A stretch of 64,000 bases of DNA from an uncultured Sterolibacterium sp. (GTDB lineage: Bacteria > Pseudomonadota > Gammaproteobacteria > Burkholderiales > Rhodocyclaceae): assembly GCA_903904605.1 (NCBI GenBank), contig CAIVDC010000017.1:1-64000 (forward strand), written 5' to 3'. Below, piece by piece: positions 7,759 to 16,667 of this stretch; within the stretch, counting starts at the first letter, position 1, and every line of letters starts with the position of its first letter. The translations under genes and the position numbers were made by a program. The notes under the pieces were generated by a model. It saw only the letters and a program-made list of their open reading frames with translations. It was not told the origin of the DNA and ran no database searches.

Positions 7759-10059
7759 ATGGACACTATTGATCGCTGCAGGTATTCAGAACTCGTCGAT
7801 ATGCCGAAGCTGCAGGCGCTCATGGAGAGCTTCAGCCAGGCGATCGGCGTCGCCAATGCGGTCATCGATGTCCACGGAACCGTCATTGCCCATGCCGGCC
7901 GGCAGGACGCTTTTATCGACTTCCATCGCGTCAACGCGGAAACCCGCCGCCACTGCCTCAAGAGCGATCGCTGGCTGGCCGACAGCATGACCCGAGGCCT
8001 GCCGTTTGCGATTTCCCTGTGCCGCAACGGGCTGGCCGATTCGGCCGCGCCGATCATCGTGGACGGTCAGCACGTCGCCAATGTCTTTGCCGGCCATTTC
8101 CTGACTTCGCCGCCTGCGCCGGACTTCTTTCGCAGGCAAGCCCGGCGGTTCGGCTTCGACGAAGCAAGCTACCTTGAAGCCATCTCCCAGGTCCCCGTCG
8201 TGCCGCCGGAGCGCGTTGAATCGGTAACGCGGCTCTATGCAAATTTGGCGGGCATGCTGGCCGGCAAAGGCCTTCACCGCCCCAAGGCGACGGCGGCCGC
8301 CGAATGCAGGGAAGAGCAGGCCGCGACACTGGAGGAAAGGCTGGCGGCGCTGGCCCGGGAGAATGCCGAACTGACGGGACGGGAAGCCTTGCTCAGGCAG
8401 ATCCTCGATACGTCCAGCGGGGCAATCTTTCTGGCCGATGAGGCGGGGCGCATCACGCAAGCCAACCAGCGCATGGCCGGGATGTTCGGCTGGCCTCTCG
8501 AGACGCTGCTGGGAAAGGAATACCTAGCGCTTGTGCCCCCGGCGGAAAACGACAGCGGGAGAAGGCAGATGCTCGACTTGCTGGCCGGAAAGGTCGCCGC
8601 CGTGGATCTGGAGCGGCTTTATCGGCGCGCCGACCAAAGCGAGTTCTGGGGGCACTTGACGGCCAGGCGTTTCCACGACGCCAGCGGCAAGGCGAGCGGC
8701 TTCGTCGGCGTGATCGCCGATATCACGGCGCGCAAGGCCGCGGAAGACGAGATCAGGAATCTGGCCTTCTTCGACCCGCTGACCCGCTTGCCCAACCGCC
8801 GGCTGCTGCTCGACCGGCTGCACAAGGCCCAGGCGTCCAGCACCCGCAGCGGAAAATACGGCGCGCTGCTGTTCATCGATCTGGACCGATTTAAACATCT
8901 CAACGACACGCTCGGCCACGACTTCGGCGACCAGCTGCTGCAACAGGTCGCCAAGCGCCTTTCAGGCTGCGTGCGCGAAGGCGACACCGCAGCCCGTCTG
9001 GGCGGCGACGAATTCGTGGTGATGCTGGAGGATCTGAGCGCGAATTTGCAGGAAGCCGCGACACAGGCCGAAACCGCCGGCGAAAATATCATTGTCGCGC
9101 TCAACCAGACCTACCAGCTCGGCAATTACGAACATCACAGCACGGCCAGCATCGGCGTCAACCTGTTCGTCGATCACCATCCCTCCAGTTCCGAACTGCT
9201 GAAGCGGGCCGATCTCGCGATGTACCGGGCCAAATCCGCGGGCGGCAATACCCTGCGCTTCTTCGACCCGGAGATGCAGGCCGTGGTGACCACTCGCGCG
9301 ACACTCGAAGCCGGGTTGCGCGAGGCGCTGCTGAAGGATCAATTCCTGCTGCATTACCAGGCGCAGGTTGACAACTCGAAGCGCGTGACGGGGGCGGAGG
9401 CTTTGCTGCGCTGGCAGCATCCGCAGCGCGGCCTGGTGTCTCCGCTCGAATTCATTGCCCTGGCCGAGGATACCGGCCTGATCCTGCCTCTGGGCCACTG
9501 GGTGTTGGAGATCGCCTGCGCCCAGTTGGCGGCCTGGGCTGCCCGGCCTGCGATGGCCCATCTCACGGTCGCCGTGAACGTCAGCGCGCGCCAGTTCCAC
9601 CACAAGGATTTCCTGGCCCAGATGCTGGCAGTGCTCGCCCGTTCCGGCGCCGACCCGCAACGACTCAAGCTGGAGGTCAAGGAGAATCTGCTGTTGACCG
9701 ACGTGGAGGAGAGCATCGGCAAGATGGCGGCCCTGAGCGCCGAAGGGGTCCGCTTCTCGCTGGACGACTTCGGCACCGGCTATTCCTCGCTGTCCTACCT
9801 GCAGCGGCTGCCCCTGGACCAGCTGAAGATCGATCAGTCCTTCGTTCGGGATGTCCTCACCGATCCCGATGATGGTGCAATCGCTCGCACTATCATTTCG
9901 CTGGGGAAAAGCCTCGGTCTGTCGGTCATCGCCGAAGGCGTTGAAACCGAAGCGCAGCGCGATTTTCTCGCCGACAGCGGTTGCCATGCCTATCAGGGGT
10001 ATCTGTACAGCCAGCCGCTGAATGCGGAAGAGTTCGACGAGTTTGCGCAGCGGGCTTGA
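7759..10059 (+). CDS. PocR-PAS-GGDEF-EAL c-di-GMP signalling protein
   Basis: The 766 residues are arranged as follows: a PocR-type ligand-binding domain (about 10-170, with cysteines in RRHCLKSD and ISLCRNG), a short coiled coil (about 185-215), PAS (about 215-335), GGDEF (about 345-505) and EAL (about 515-760). The cyclase motif is intact (GGDEF at 415-419) with an RxxD inhibitory site REGD just upstream. The EAL domain keeps Glu547 in EALLRW, NVSARQF, DDFGTGYSS and AEGVETE, so both c-di-GMP synthesis and hydrolysis look possible. It has no membrane segment. The PocR domain, known from propanediol-sensing PocR, suggests control by a small ligand. A hairpin GCCGGC-CTT-GCCGGC at 7721-7735 lies in the leader. 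Confidence 0.92.
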   Translation: MDTIDRCRYSELVDMPKLQALMESFSQAIGVANAVIDVHGTVIAHAGRQDAFIDFHRVNAETRRHCLKSDRWLADSMTRGLPFAISLCRNGLADSAAPIIVDGQHVANVFAGHFLTSPPAPDFFRRQARRFGFDEASYLEAISQVPVVPPERVESVTRLYANLAGMLAGKGLHRPKATAAAECREEQAATLEERLAALARENAELTGREALLRQILDTSSGAIFLADEAGRITQANQRMAGMFGWPLETLLGKEYLALVPPAENDSGRRQMLDLLAGKVAAVDLERLYRRADQSEFWGHLTARRFHDASGKASGFVGVIADITARKAAEDEIRNLAFFDPLTRLPNRRLLLDRLHKAQASSTRSGKYGALLFIDLDRFKHLNDTLGHDFGDQLLQQVAKRLSGCVREGDTAARLGGDEFVVMLEDLSANLQEAATQAETAGENIIVALNQTYQLGNYEHHSTASIGVNLFVDHHPSSSELLKRADLAMYRAKSAGGNTLRFFDPEMQAVVTTRATLEAGLREALLKDQFLLHYQAQVDNSKRVTGAEALLRWQHPQRGLVSPLEFIALAEDTGLILPLGHWVLEIACAQLAAWAARPAMAHLTVAVNVSARQFHHKDFLAQMLAVLARSGADPQRLKLEVKENLLLTDVEESIGKMAALSAEGVRFSLDDFGTGYSSLSYLQRLPLDQLKIDQSFVRDVLTDPDDGAIARTIISLGKSLGLSVIAEGVETEAQRDFLADSGCHAYQGYLYSQPLNAEEFDEFAQRA

Positions 10060-10146
10060 CGCCGGTCCGGAGCCGCCGCCTCGCCCGCAGCGGTCACGGA
10101 CCGGGGCCAGCCAGTGCGCCCTCGAAACGACTCCGCAAGGCCTGCT

Positions 10147-13100
10147 TCAATCGGCCGCCGCCCGCTGCCGATTGCCCGGCGCCAGTTCCTGCAACTGTTC
10201 CAGCAAGGCATCCCGCAGGCCACGGAGTTCGTGCAGCCTCAGCCTCGCTGCCGGGGTCCAGCCGCGGTCCTGCAATTGATGCAGATCCGCCGTCAGGGCA
10301 TGTGCCTGCCGGTGCAGCAGTTCGATGGACTGGAAGGCCGGTTGCGCACCGTAGCGGTTCAGGCCCTCGACCCCCAGCCAGGTGCCGAACCGGCACTGGT
10401 GGTGGGCCAGGGGACGCGGCGCGTCATGCTCGCCCCTGATGAACTCCTCGATCGCCACGATCCAGGCGCGGAGTTCGACGCCGGCAAAAAGCAGGGGCAA
10501 ATCGTCACGGCTCAACAAAAGCTGATCTTGCCAGGCCGGATCGGGGCGCCAGGCGGCCGCCCAGCCCGGCAACTCGCCTCCCGGCATGGGCCGCGCGATG
10601 CCGTAGCCCTGGGCCAGTTCGCAGCCGAGTTGGAGCAGCATCGCACCGTGTTCGGCGGTTTCCATCCCTTCGGCGATGACCTGGCGGCGGAAGGCGGTGG
10701 CCATGCCGATCACCCCTTCCAGTATGGCCAGGTCGTCCGGATCGTCGAGCATGTCGCGCACGAAGCTCTGGTCGATCTTGAGCAGTTCGACCTGCAGACG
10801 TTTCAGGTAGGTCAGCGAGGAATAGCCCGTGCCGAAATCGTCAAGGGCGAAGCTCACCCCGATCTCCCGGCACGCCTCGATGGCCAGGGAGACCCGGACC
10901 AGATCCTCCAGGGCGCTGGTCTCGAGCACTTCCAGTTCGAGGTCTCCCGGCCGCAGGCCGGGATGCGCCGCGAGCATCCAGCGCAGTCGCTCGACGAAGT
11001 CCGCCTGCTGCAATTGCCGGGCGCCGACGTTGACGCTCACCGGGATATCCAGTCCGGCGGCGCGCCAGAGCGCCATCTGGGTCAGCGCGGTGGCGATTAC
11101 CCATTCGCCGAGTTCGACGGCCAGTGGATGGTCCTCGATCACCGGCAGAAACAGCGCCGGCGCCAGGAGGCCTCGTTCGGGATGTTGCCAGCGGATCAGC
11201 GCCTCCGCGCCGACGACGGTCCCGCTGCGCATGTTCACCTTGGGCTGGTAGTGCAGCACGAATTCGCCTTCGTCGAGGGCGCGGCGGATGTGCTCCAGGC
11301 TGTCGTGAAGGCCGCGGACGCTGCGGTCATGCTCGGCGTCGAAGATGTGATAGCGGTTCTTCCCCGCGAGCTTGGCCTGATACATGGCCTGGTCGGCCTG
11401 ACGCAACAGTTGATCCGCATCGACTTCTTCGTCCTGAGGGTACATGGCGATGCCGAGGCTGGCCGAAACCTGGAGGGTGCGATCGCCGACCTGAACCGGC
11501 AGGGCGGCGGCGGCCAGCAGCCGGCCGAGCATGGGCTCGCAGCCCGCGACATCCGCCAGATCGAGAATCAGGGCGATGAACTCGTCGCCGCTCGGACGGG
11601 CGAGCGTGTCGCCTTCGCGCAGGGTCTGTTTCATCCGCGTGGACAGGTCGATCAGCAACTGGTCGCCGACCTCACGCCCGTGGCGGTCGTTGATGACCTT
11701 GAACCCGTCCAGGTCGAGACAGACCACGGCCAGCCTTTGCCCGTGCCGCTGCGCCTCAACCATGCCCTGATGCAGCCGGTCGGCGTGGAGGACGCGGTTG
11801 GGCAGGCCGGTCAGTGCGTCGTAGTGGGCGATGTGCTCAAGCTGGCTTTGATGCTCCTTGAACGCCGTGATGTCGGAAAACAGGGCCACGTACTGCCGGG
11901 CGTCGCCCCGGGCGTCGCGCACCGCACTGACCGTCTGCATCATGGCGTACAACTCGCCGTTCTTGCGGCGGTTCCAGATTTCGCCGGACCAGTAGCCGTT
12001 GCCGATCAGTTCGCGCCACATCGCGGCGTAGAGTTCCTTGTCGTGGCGGCCGGAGGACAGCATGCGCGGATTCCGGCCCAGGGCTTCGTCGCGGCTATAG
12101 CCGGTGATGTCGCTGAAAGTGGCATTGACATCGACGATGGTGCCGTCGGTGTCGGTGATCATGATGCCTTCGCGGGCATGGGTGAATACGCTGGCCGCGA
12201 GGTGGAGTCTTTCTTCGGCGCGCTTGCGCTCGCTGACGTCCCTGGTGATGCCGTGATACCCGATAATCGAACCGTCTGCGGCGCGCTCGGGCGTGGACAG
12301 GATCTCCGTCCATACCCGACTGCCGTCCTTGCAGCGCAGTTCCACTTCGTAGCTCATGGTGCCGGTCCGCGTGCCACTCTGCTCCAGCGCCTGCATTTCC
12401 TGGATCTTGTCGGTGACGGTTGCGACATGCTCCTCGACCATCTGTTCGAACGCGTAGTGGCCCAGCACTTCTTCCGCCTTATAGCCGCGCAGCCGTTCGT
12501 CCGCCGGACTGACGTAGGTGAAGCGGTAGTCCCGGTCGAGTTTCCAGACGACGTCGGAAACTTCCTCTGCCAGCAAACGGTAGTGGGCCTCGCTGCGACT
12601 CAGCTTTTCTTCGGCAAGACTCCTCTCCATGGCGATGCGGGCCAGATGGGCCAGATGTTCGATGACGGCAAGGTCATGTTCATCGGGGGCCTGAGCCTCA
12701 CGGTGATGGACGTCGAAGCTTGCCAGCGCCTGACCGGACGGGGAGCGGATCAGTCTCGACCAGCAGGCGGCAGTTCCGGGAGCGCCGGCGTCGGTATCGC
12801 CTCCGTCGCCCGGCATGTCGTCGGATCGATGCTGCCCGACTTCGCCGTCCGCCAGGCGGATGCGGCAAAGCAGGGCGGGATTCAACTGCCCGACGCCTCG
12901 CGCGATGGCTTCGAGTATGCCCGAGAGCGGCTCGCCCCCGACCAGCAGTTCCAGCATGCTGGCGCGCAATTGCTGGTATTTTTCGTCCCGCTTGCGCCCG
13001 GTGATGTCGGCGATCACCGCGACGATGCCGCGATCCTTGCCATTGGCGTCGTGGAAACGCTTGCCCGTCAGGTGGCCCCAGAACTCGGTCTGGTCGGCGC

Positions 13101-13407
13101 GCAGATATAGCCGGTCCACATCTACCGAGGCGATTTCGTTGGCCAGCAAGCTGAGCATTTTCTGGCGGCCGCTTTCGCGTTCCTCCGGGTGTATCAGGGA
13201 GACGTATTCCGCTCCCTCCAGCGCCTCGAGAGCGCAGCCGAACATCCTGGCCATGCGCTGGTTGGCTTGCCTGATGCGCCCCTCGTGATCGACCAGAAAA
13301 ATCGCGACGCTGGTCAGATCGATGATCTGCCTGTGAAAGCTATCCCGTCCCGCCAGCTCGCCGGCCGCTTCCGACAGCGCCTCGGTCACGGCTTGCTCAA
13401 TCGGCAT
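10147..13407 (-). CDS. PAS/GAF-GGDEF-EAL protein with C-terminal CZB zinc-binding domain
   Basis: The 1086-residue soluble protein has a PAS domain (about 20-140), a GAF-like region (about 145-270), two more PAS domains (about 270-520), GGDEF (about 525-690), EAL (about 700-945) and a C-terminal helical region (about 960-1086). The cyclase signature is SGDEF at 606-610 rather than GGDEF, with an RxxD site before it. EAL residues are intact (EALIRW, DDFGTGYSS, AEGMET), so a phosphodiesterase role is likely. The C-terminal HHQCRFGTWL and LHRQAHAL match the zinc-binding CZB domain seen in DgcZ and chemoreceptors. Its start overlaps the end of the upstream gene by 22 bases, indicating co-translation. 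Confidence 0.9.
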   Translation of the reverse strand: MPIEQAVTEALSEAAGELAGRDSFHRQIIDLTSVAIFLVDHEGRIRQANQRMARMFGCALEALEGAEYVSLIHPEERESGRQKMLSLLANEIASVDVDRLYLRADQTEFWGHLTGKRFHDANGKDRGIVAVIADITGRKRDEKYQQLRASMLELLVGGEPLSGILEAIARGVGQLNPALLCRIRLADGEVGQHRSDDMPGDGGDTDAGAPGTAACWSRLIRSPSGQALASFDVHHREAQAPDEHDLAVIEHLAHLARIAMERSLAEEKLSRSEAHYRLLAEEVSDVVWKLDRDYRFTYVSPADERLRGYKAEEVLGHYAFEQMVEEHVATVTDKIQEMQALEQSGTRTGTMSYEVELRCKDGSRVWTEILSTPERAADGSIIGYHGITRDVSERKRAEERLHLAASVFTHAREGIMITDTDGTIVDVNATFSDITGYSRDEALGRNPRMLSSGRHDKELYAAMWRELIGNGYWSGEIWNRRKNGELYAMMQTVSAVRDARGDARQYVALFSDITAFKEHQSQLEHIAHYDALTGLPNRVLHADRLHQGMVEAQRHGQRLAVVCLDLDGFKVINDRHGREVGDQLLIDLSTRMKQTLREGDTLARPSGDEFIALILDLADVAGCEPMLGRLLAAAALPVQVGDRTLQVSASLGIAMYPQDEEVDADQLLRQADQAMYQAKLAGKNRYHIFDAEHDRSVRGLHDSLEHIRRALDEGEFVLHYQPKVNMRSGTVVGAEALIRWQHPERGLLAPALFLPVIEDHPLAVELGEWVIATALTQMALWRAAGLDIPVSVNVGARQLQQADFVERLRWMLAAHPGLRPGDLELEVLETSALEDLVRVSLAIEACREIGVSFALDDFGTGYSSLTYLKRLQVELLKIDQSFVRDMLDDPDDLAILEGVIGMATAFRRQVIAEGMETAEHGAMLLQLGCELAQGYGIARPMPGGELPGWAAAWRPDPAWQDQLLLSRDDLPLLFAGVELRAWIVAIEEFIRGEHDAPRPLAHHQCRFGTWLGVEGLNRYGAQPAFQSIELLHRQAHALTADLHQLQDRGWTPAARLRLHELRGLRDALLEQLQELAPGNRQRAAAD

Positions 13408-16400
13408 GGCGGGCGGACGGCATCCGAAGGCTTCCTGTCCCGCCGAACGAATTCCTCGAAATTGTCGACGGGCAGCGGTCGGCTGAAGAAATAGCCCTGG
13501 TAGGCATGGCAGCCCGAGACGGCCAGGAAATCCCTTTGCGCTTCCGTTTCGACGCCCTCGGCGATGACCGCCAGACCGAGGTTCCGGGCCAAGGCAATGA
13601 TGGTCCGGGCGATGGAGGCATCGTTGGCGTCGTTGAGCACATCGCGGACAAAGGACTGATCGATCTTCAACTGGTCCAGGGGCAGCCGCTTCAGGTAGGA
13701 CAGCGAGGAATAGCCGGTGCCGAAGTCGTCCAGCGAGAAGCCCACGCCCTGCGCTTTCAGGGCGATCATCCTGGCGATGGTTTGTTCGACATTGGACACC
13801 AGCACGCTTTCGGTCAGCTCCAGCTTCAGCCGCCGGGGATTTGCGCCGCTCAGGTCGAGCGCCGCCTGCACCTGGGCGACGAACTCCTTGTCGTGGAACT
13901 GACGGGCGCTGACATTCACCGAGACCGTGAGCTGACTCATCTCCGGCCGGGCTGCCCAGCTCGCCAGTTGGGCGCAGGCGGTTTTCAGCACCCAGTGGCC
14001 CAAAGGCAGAATCAGCCCGCTTTCTTCGGCCAGGGGAATGAATTCGGCCGGCACGACCAGGCCGCGCTGCGGATGTTGCCAGCGCACCAGCGCCTCGGCA
14101 CCCGTCACCCGGCCGTCACCGGCCACCTGCGGCTGGTAGTGCAGAACGAACTGGCGCTGCGCCAGGGCCTCCCGAAGTTCGATCTCCAGGGCGGCGTGGC
14201 TGTCCACCAGGGTCTGCATCTCCGGATCGAAGAAGCGCAGCGTGTTGCGGCCGGCCGCCTTGGCCTGGTACATGGCCAGATCGGCCTGTTTCAGCAGTTC
14301 CTCGACGGAGCTCCGGTGGCCGCTGAACAGGGTCGCGCCGATGCTCGGGGTGCTGCGGTGCTTGTGGCCGGCGAGCAGGCAGGGCTGGTTGATCGTGGCG
14401 AGGATCTTCTCGCCCACCGTTTCGGTCTGGGTGGCGGCTTCCTCGGGATTTCCGCTCAAGTCTTCCAGCATCACCACGAACTCGTCGCCGCCCAGGCGCG
14501 CCACCGTATCGCCTTCGCGAATGCAGGTGGCAAGCCGCTGCGCGACCAGTTGCAGGAGCAGGTCGCCCTTGTCGTGGCCGAGGGTGTCGTTCAGCGTCTT
14601 GAAATTGTCCAGGTCGATGAACAGCAGCGCCCCGTTGCGCCCGTTTCGGGCGCTCGCGGCCAGCGCCTGCCCCAGCCGGTCGAGCAGCAGCCGCCGGTTG
14701 GGCAGCTGGGTCAGCGGGTCGTAGAAGGCCAGATTGCGGATCTCGTCTTCCGCCGCCTTGCGCAAGGTGATGTCGGTGAAGGTGCCGACGTAGTGGCTCG
14801 CCCGCCCTGCTTCATCCTTCACCGCGGTGATCATCAGCCATTCGGGATAGGCTTCGCCGCTCTTGCGCCGGTTCCAGATTTCGCCCTGCCATGCGCCGTT
14901 TTGCTCCAGGCTTTCGACGATTCCCGCATAGAAGGCGGCATCATGGCGGCCCGAGCTGAGCAGGCACGGCGTCTGGCCGACGGCTTCCTCCTGCAGGTAG
15001 CCGGTGATCTCGGTGAAGGCCCGGTTGACGCGCAGGATCACATGATCGGTGTCGGTGACCATCATGCCTTCCTGCGACTCGAAGGCGGCGGCCGCGATGC
15101 GCATCTGTTCCTCGCTCCGCTTGCGCTCGGTGATGTCGAAGGCGATGCCCAGAAAGCCGACAATCTGTCCGTTCGCGTCGATTCTGGCGGTCACCGAAAG
15201 GAGCACCGGGATTCGCGATCCGTCCTTGCGGATATAGGTCCATTCGTTCTCGTCGGGCGCACCGGAGGCGAGTGTCTTGGCGACGAAGACTTCGAAACCC
15301 GGCGCGACCGGCGCGCCCAACTCCCGGGACAGGACTGTCGCACGGCTGCGGACCTCCTCGGGATCATGGAAGCGGGCGGGCGTTTCCTTGCCGATCAGTT
15401 CGTCGCATTGATAACCGAGCAGGGTCTCCGCACCCGGATTGAATACCGTGATGATGCCCCGCAGATCGGTGGCGATGATGGCATAGGCGGCGTGCTCGAG
15501 CACCGAAGTCTTGAGCTCGTCGCTTTCGAGCAAGGCCAGTTCCACTGTCTTGCGCGCCGAGATGTCGGTCTGGGTCCCGACCGCCCGCGTCGGCTTCCCG
15601 TCCTGCCGCGCCATGACCCGGCCCTGCCAGCGCAGCCAGCGCCAGCGGTCGGCGCCGTCGCGGAAACGGAACTCGTAGGTGCGCGTCTCGTCGCTGGCGA
15701 ACAGCTCTTCGACGATGGCCCGGGCCACCTCCCGGTCTTCGGGATGCACCCGCGACCGCCATGCCGCGACGGACATCGGGAAGGCCTCGGCTTCGAAGCC
15801 GAGCATCTCGTACCAGCGCTCGTCGCAGACGGCCTTGCCGCTGGGCAGGTCGATATCCCACATGCCGACGCTGCTCGCTTCCAGGGTCAGCCGGTAGCGG
15901 GCCTCGCTCTCGGTGAGCTTGTCGCGGGACGACTGCAGCTGGTCGGTCATCGCGTCGAAAGCTCGCGCCAGGCTGCCGATCTCGTCCTTGCCGGGCAGGC
16001 CGAGCCGGTGGTCCAGTTTTCCCGCCGTGACCCGTGCCGTCCCTTCCATGAGCGCGGCGATCGGCGACAACACCCGCCTGCGCATCAGCCACCAGACCCA
16101 GAGCATGGTCGCGCCAACCAGCAGGACGGTCACCAGGATCAGCGCTTGGCCGGTATCTTCGGCGACGACGATGGCCGCCTGATTGACCCGGGAAAGTTCG
16201 TTGGCATCGTCGAGCATTTCCTGCGTCACCAGCAACAGCGAGCTGACGGTTCTCGCCCGGACTTCCCCGGCGTCGGCGACTTCCGCTGCGCGATCGCCCG
16301 TCGCTTCGGCGGACGTCAGCCTCAGGTAAAGCGTATCGGAGGTCGTTCGGTTGGCGCGCATCCTGTTCAGCAATAGCCGTTCGCGCGGGGTGTCGGAGGA

Positions 16401-16655
16401 TTTCTCTGAGAGGCTTGCAGCCATGTTCGTCTGACTGCGGTCCCACTGCTGCCGGGAACGGGGTCCGCCGTAGAGTATGGTTTCGACCATGACGAAGCGC
16501 AGGTCGTTGATGCCGGTCTGCAGGCGGTCGATGACCAGGCCATCGGCTACCGCCCGGCGTGAATCCTGAAAGTTGATGGCCAGCCCGGCGAGCAGGATCA
16601 GCAGCAGCAGCGAACAGGTTGCGGCCATGGCATTGGTCAGGGTGTTGAGTTTCAT
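13386..16655 (-). CDS. Membrane HAMP-PAS-GGDEF-EAL c-di-GMP protein
   Basis: The protein has 1089 residues. Membrane helices at about 10-30 and 170-190 flank a helical periplasmic sensor region; then come HAMP (about 190-245), three PAS domains (about 255-640), GGDEF (about 650-815) and EAL (about 825-1070). The motifs are intact: GGDEF at 722-726 with RxxD site REGD upstream, EALVRW, NVSARQF, DDFGTGYSS and AEGVETE. The solute-binding protein gene ends 12 bases upstream on the same strand and the CZB-domain gene overlaps downstream. I infer that the periplasmic protein passes ligand information to this receptor, which then sets c-di-GMP. Confidence 0.92.
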   Translation of the reverse strand: MKLNTLTNAMAATCSLLLLILLAGLAINFQDSRRAVADGLVIDRLQTGINDLRFVMVETILYGGPRSRQQWDRSQTNMAASLSEKSSDTPRERLLLNRMRANRTTSDTLYLRLTSAEATGDRAAEVADAGEVRARTVSSLLLVTQEMLDDANELSRVNQAAIVVAEDTGQALILVTVLLVGATMLWVWWLMRRRVLSPIAALMEGTARVTAGKLDHRLGLPGKDEIGSLARAFDAMTDQLQSSRDKLTESEARYRLTLEASSVGMWDIDLPSGKAVCDERWYEMLGFEAEAFPMSVAAWRSRVHPEDREVARAIVEELFASDETRTYEFRFRDGADRWRWLRWQGRVMARQDGKPTRAVGTQTDISARKTVELALLESDELKTSVLEHAAYAIIATDLRGIITVFNPGAETLLGYQCDELIGKETPARFHDPEEVRSRATVLSRELGAPVAPGFEVFVAKTLASGAPDENEWTYIRKDGSRIPVLLSVTARIDANGQIVGFLGIAFDITERKRSEEQMRIAAAAFESQEGMMVTDTDHVILRVNRAFTEITGYLQEEAVGQTPCLLSSGRHDAAFYAGIVESLEQNGAWQGEIWNRRKSGEAYPEWLMITAVKDEAGRASHYVGTFTDITLRKAAEDEIRNLAFYDPLTQLPNRRLLLDRLGQALAASARNGRNGALLFIDLDNFKTLNDTLGHDKGDLLLQLVAQRLATCIREGDTVARLGGDEFVVMLEDLSGNPEEAATQTETVGEKILATINQPCLLAGHKHRSTPSIGATLFSGHRSSVEELLKQADLAMYQAKAAGRNTLRFFDPEMQTLVDSHAALEIELREALAQRQFVLHYQPQVAGDGRVTGAEALVRWQHPQRGLVVPAEFIPLAEESGLILPLGHWVLKTACAQLASWAARPEMSQLTVSVNVSARQFHDKEFVAQVQAALDLSGANPRRLKLELTESVLVSNVEQTIARMIALKAQGVGFSLDDFGTGYSSLSYLKRLPLDQLKIDQSFVRDVLNDANDASIARTIIALARNLGLAVIAEGVETEAQRDFLAVSGCHAYQGYFFSRPLPVDNFEEFVRRDRKPSDAVRPPCRLSKP

Positions 16656-16667
16656 CCCGTGCTTGGC

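Noticed and set aside
10060..10146. Possible bidirectional terminator with CCGGTCC (10062-10068) and GGACCGG (10098-10104)
   Set aside because: The arms are 29 bases apart and no T-tract follows on either strand, so the evidence is too weak.
10114..13110. A 998-codon open frame antisense to the PAS-GGDEF-EAL-CZB gene
   Set aside because: The minus-strand protein has complete recognisable domains; the plus-strand frame is a long shadow typical of GC-rich codon use and has no recognisable domain.
13506..16376. A 956-codon open frame antisense to the membrane HAMP-PAS-GGDEF-EAL gene
   Set aside because: Same reason: the opposite strand encodes intact HAMP, PAS, GGDEF and EAL domains, and this frame repeats Gly/Gln/His-rich shadow composition.
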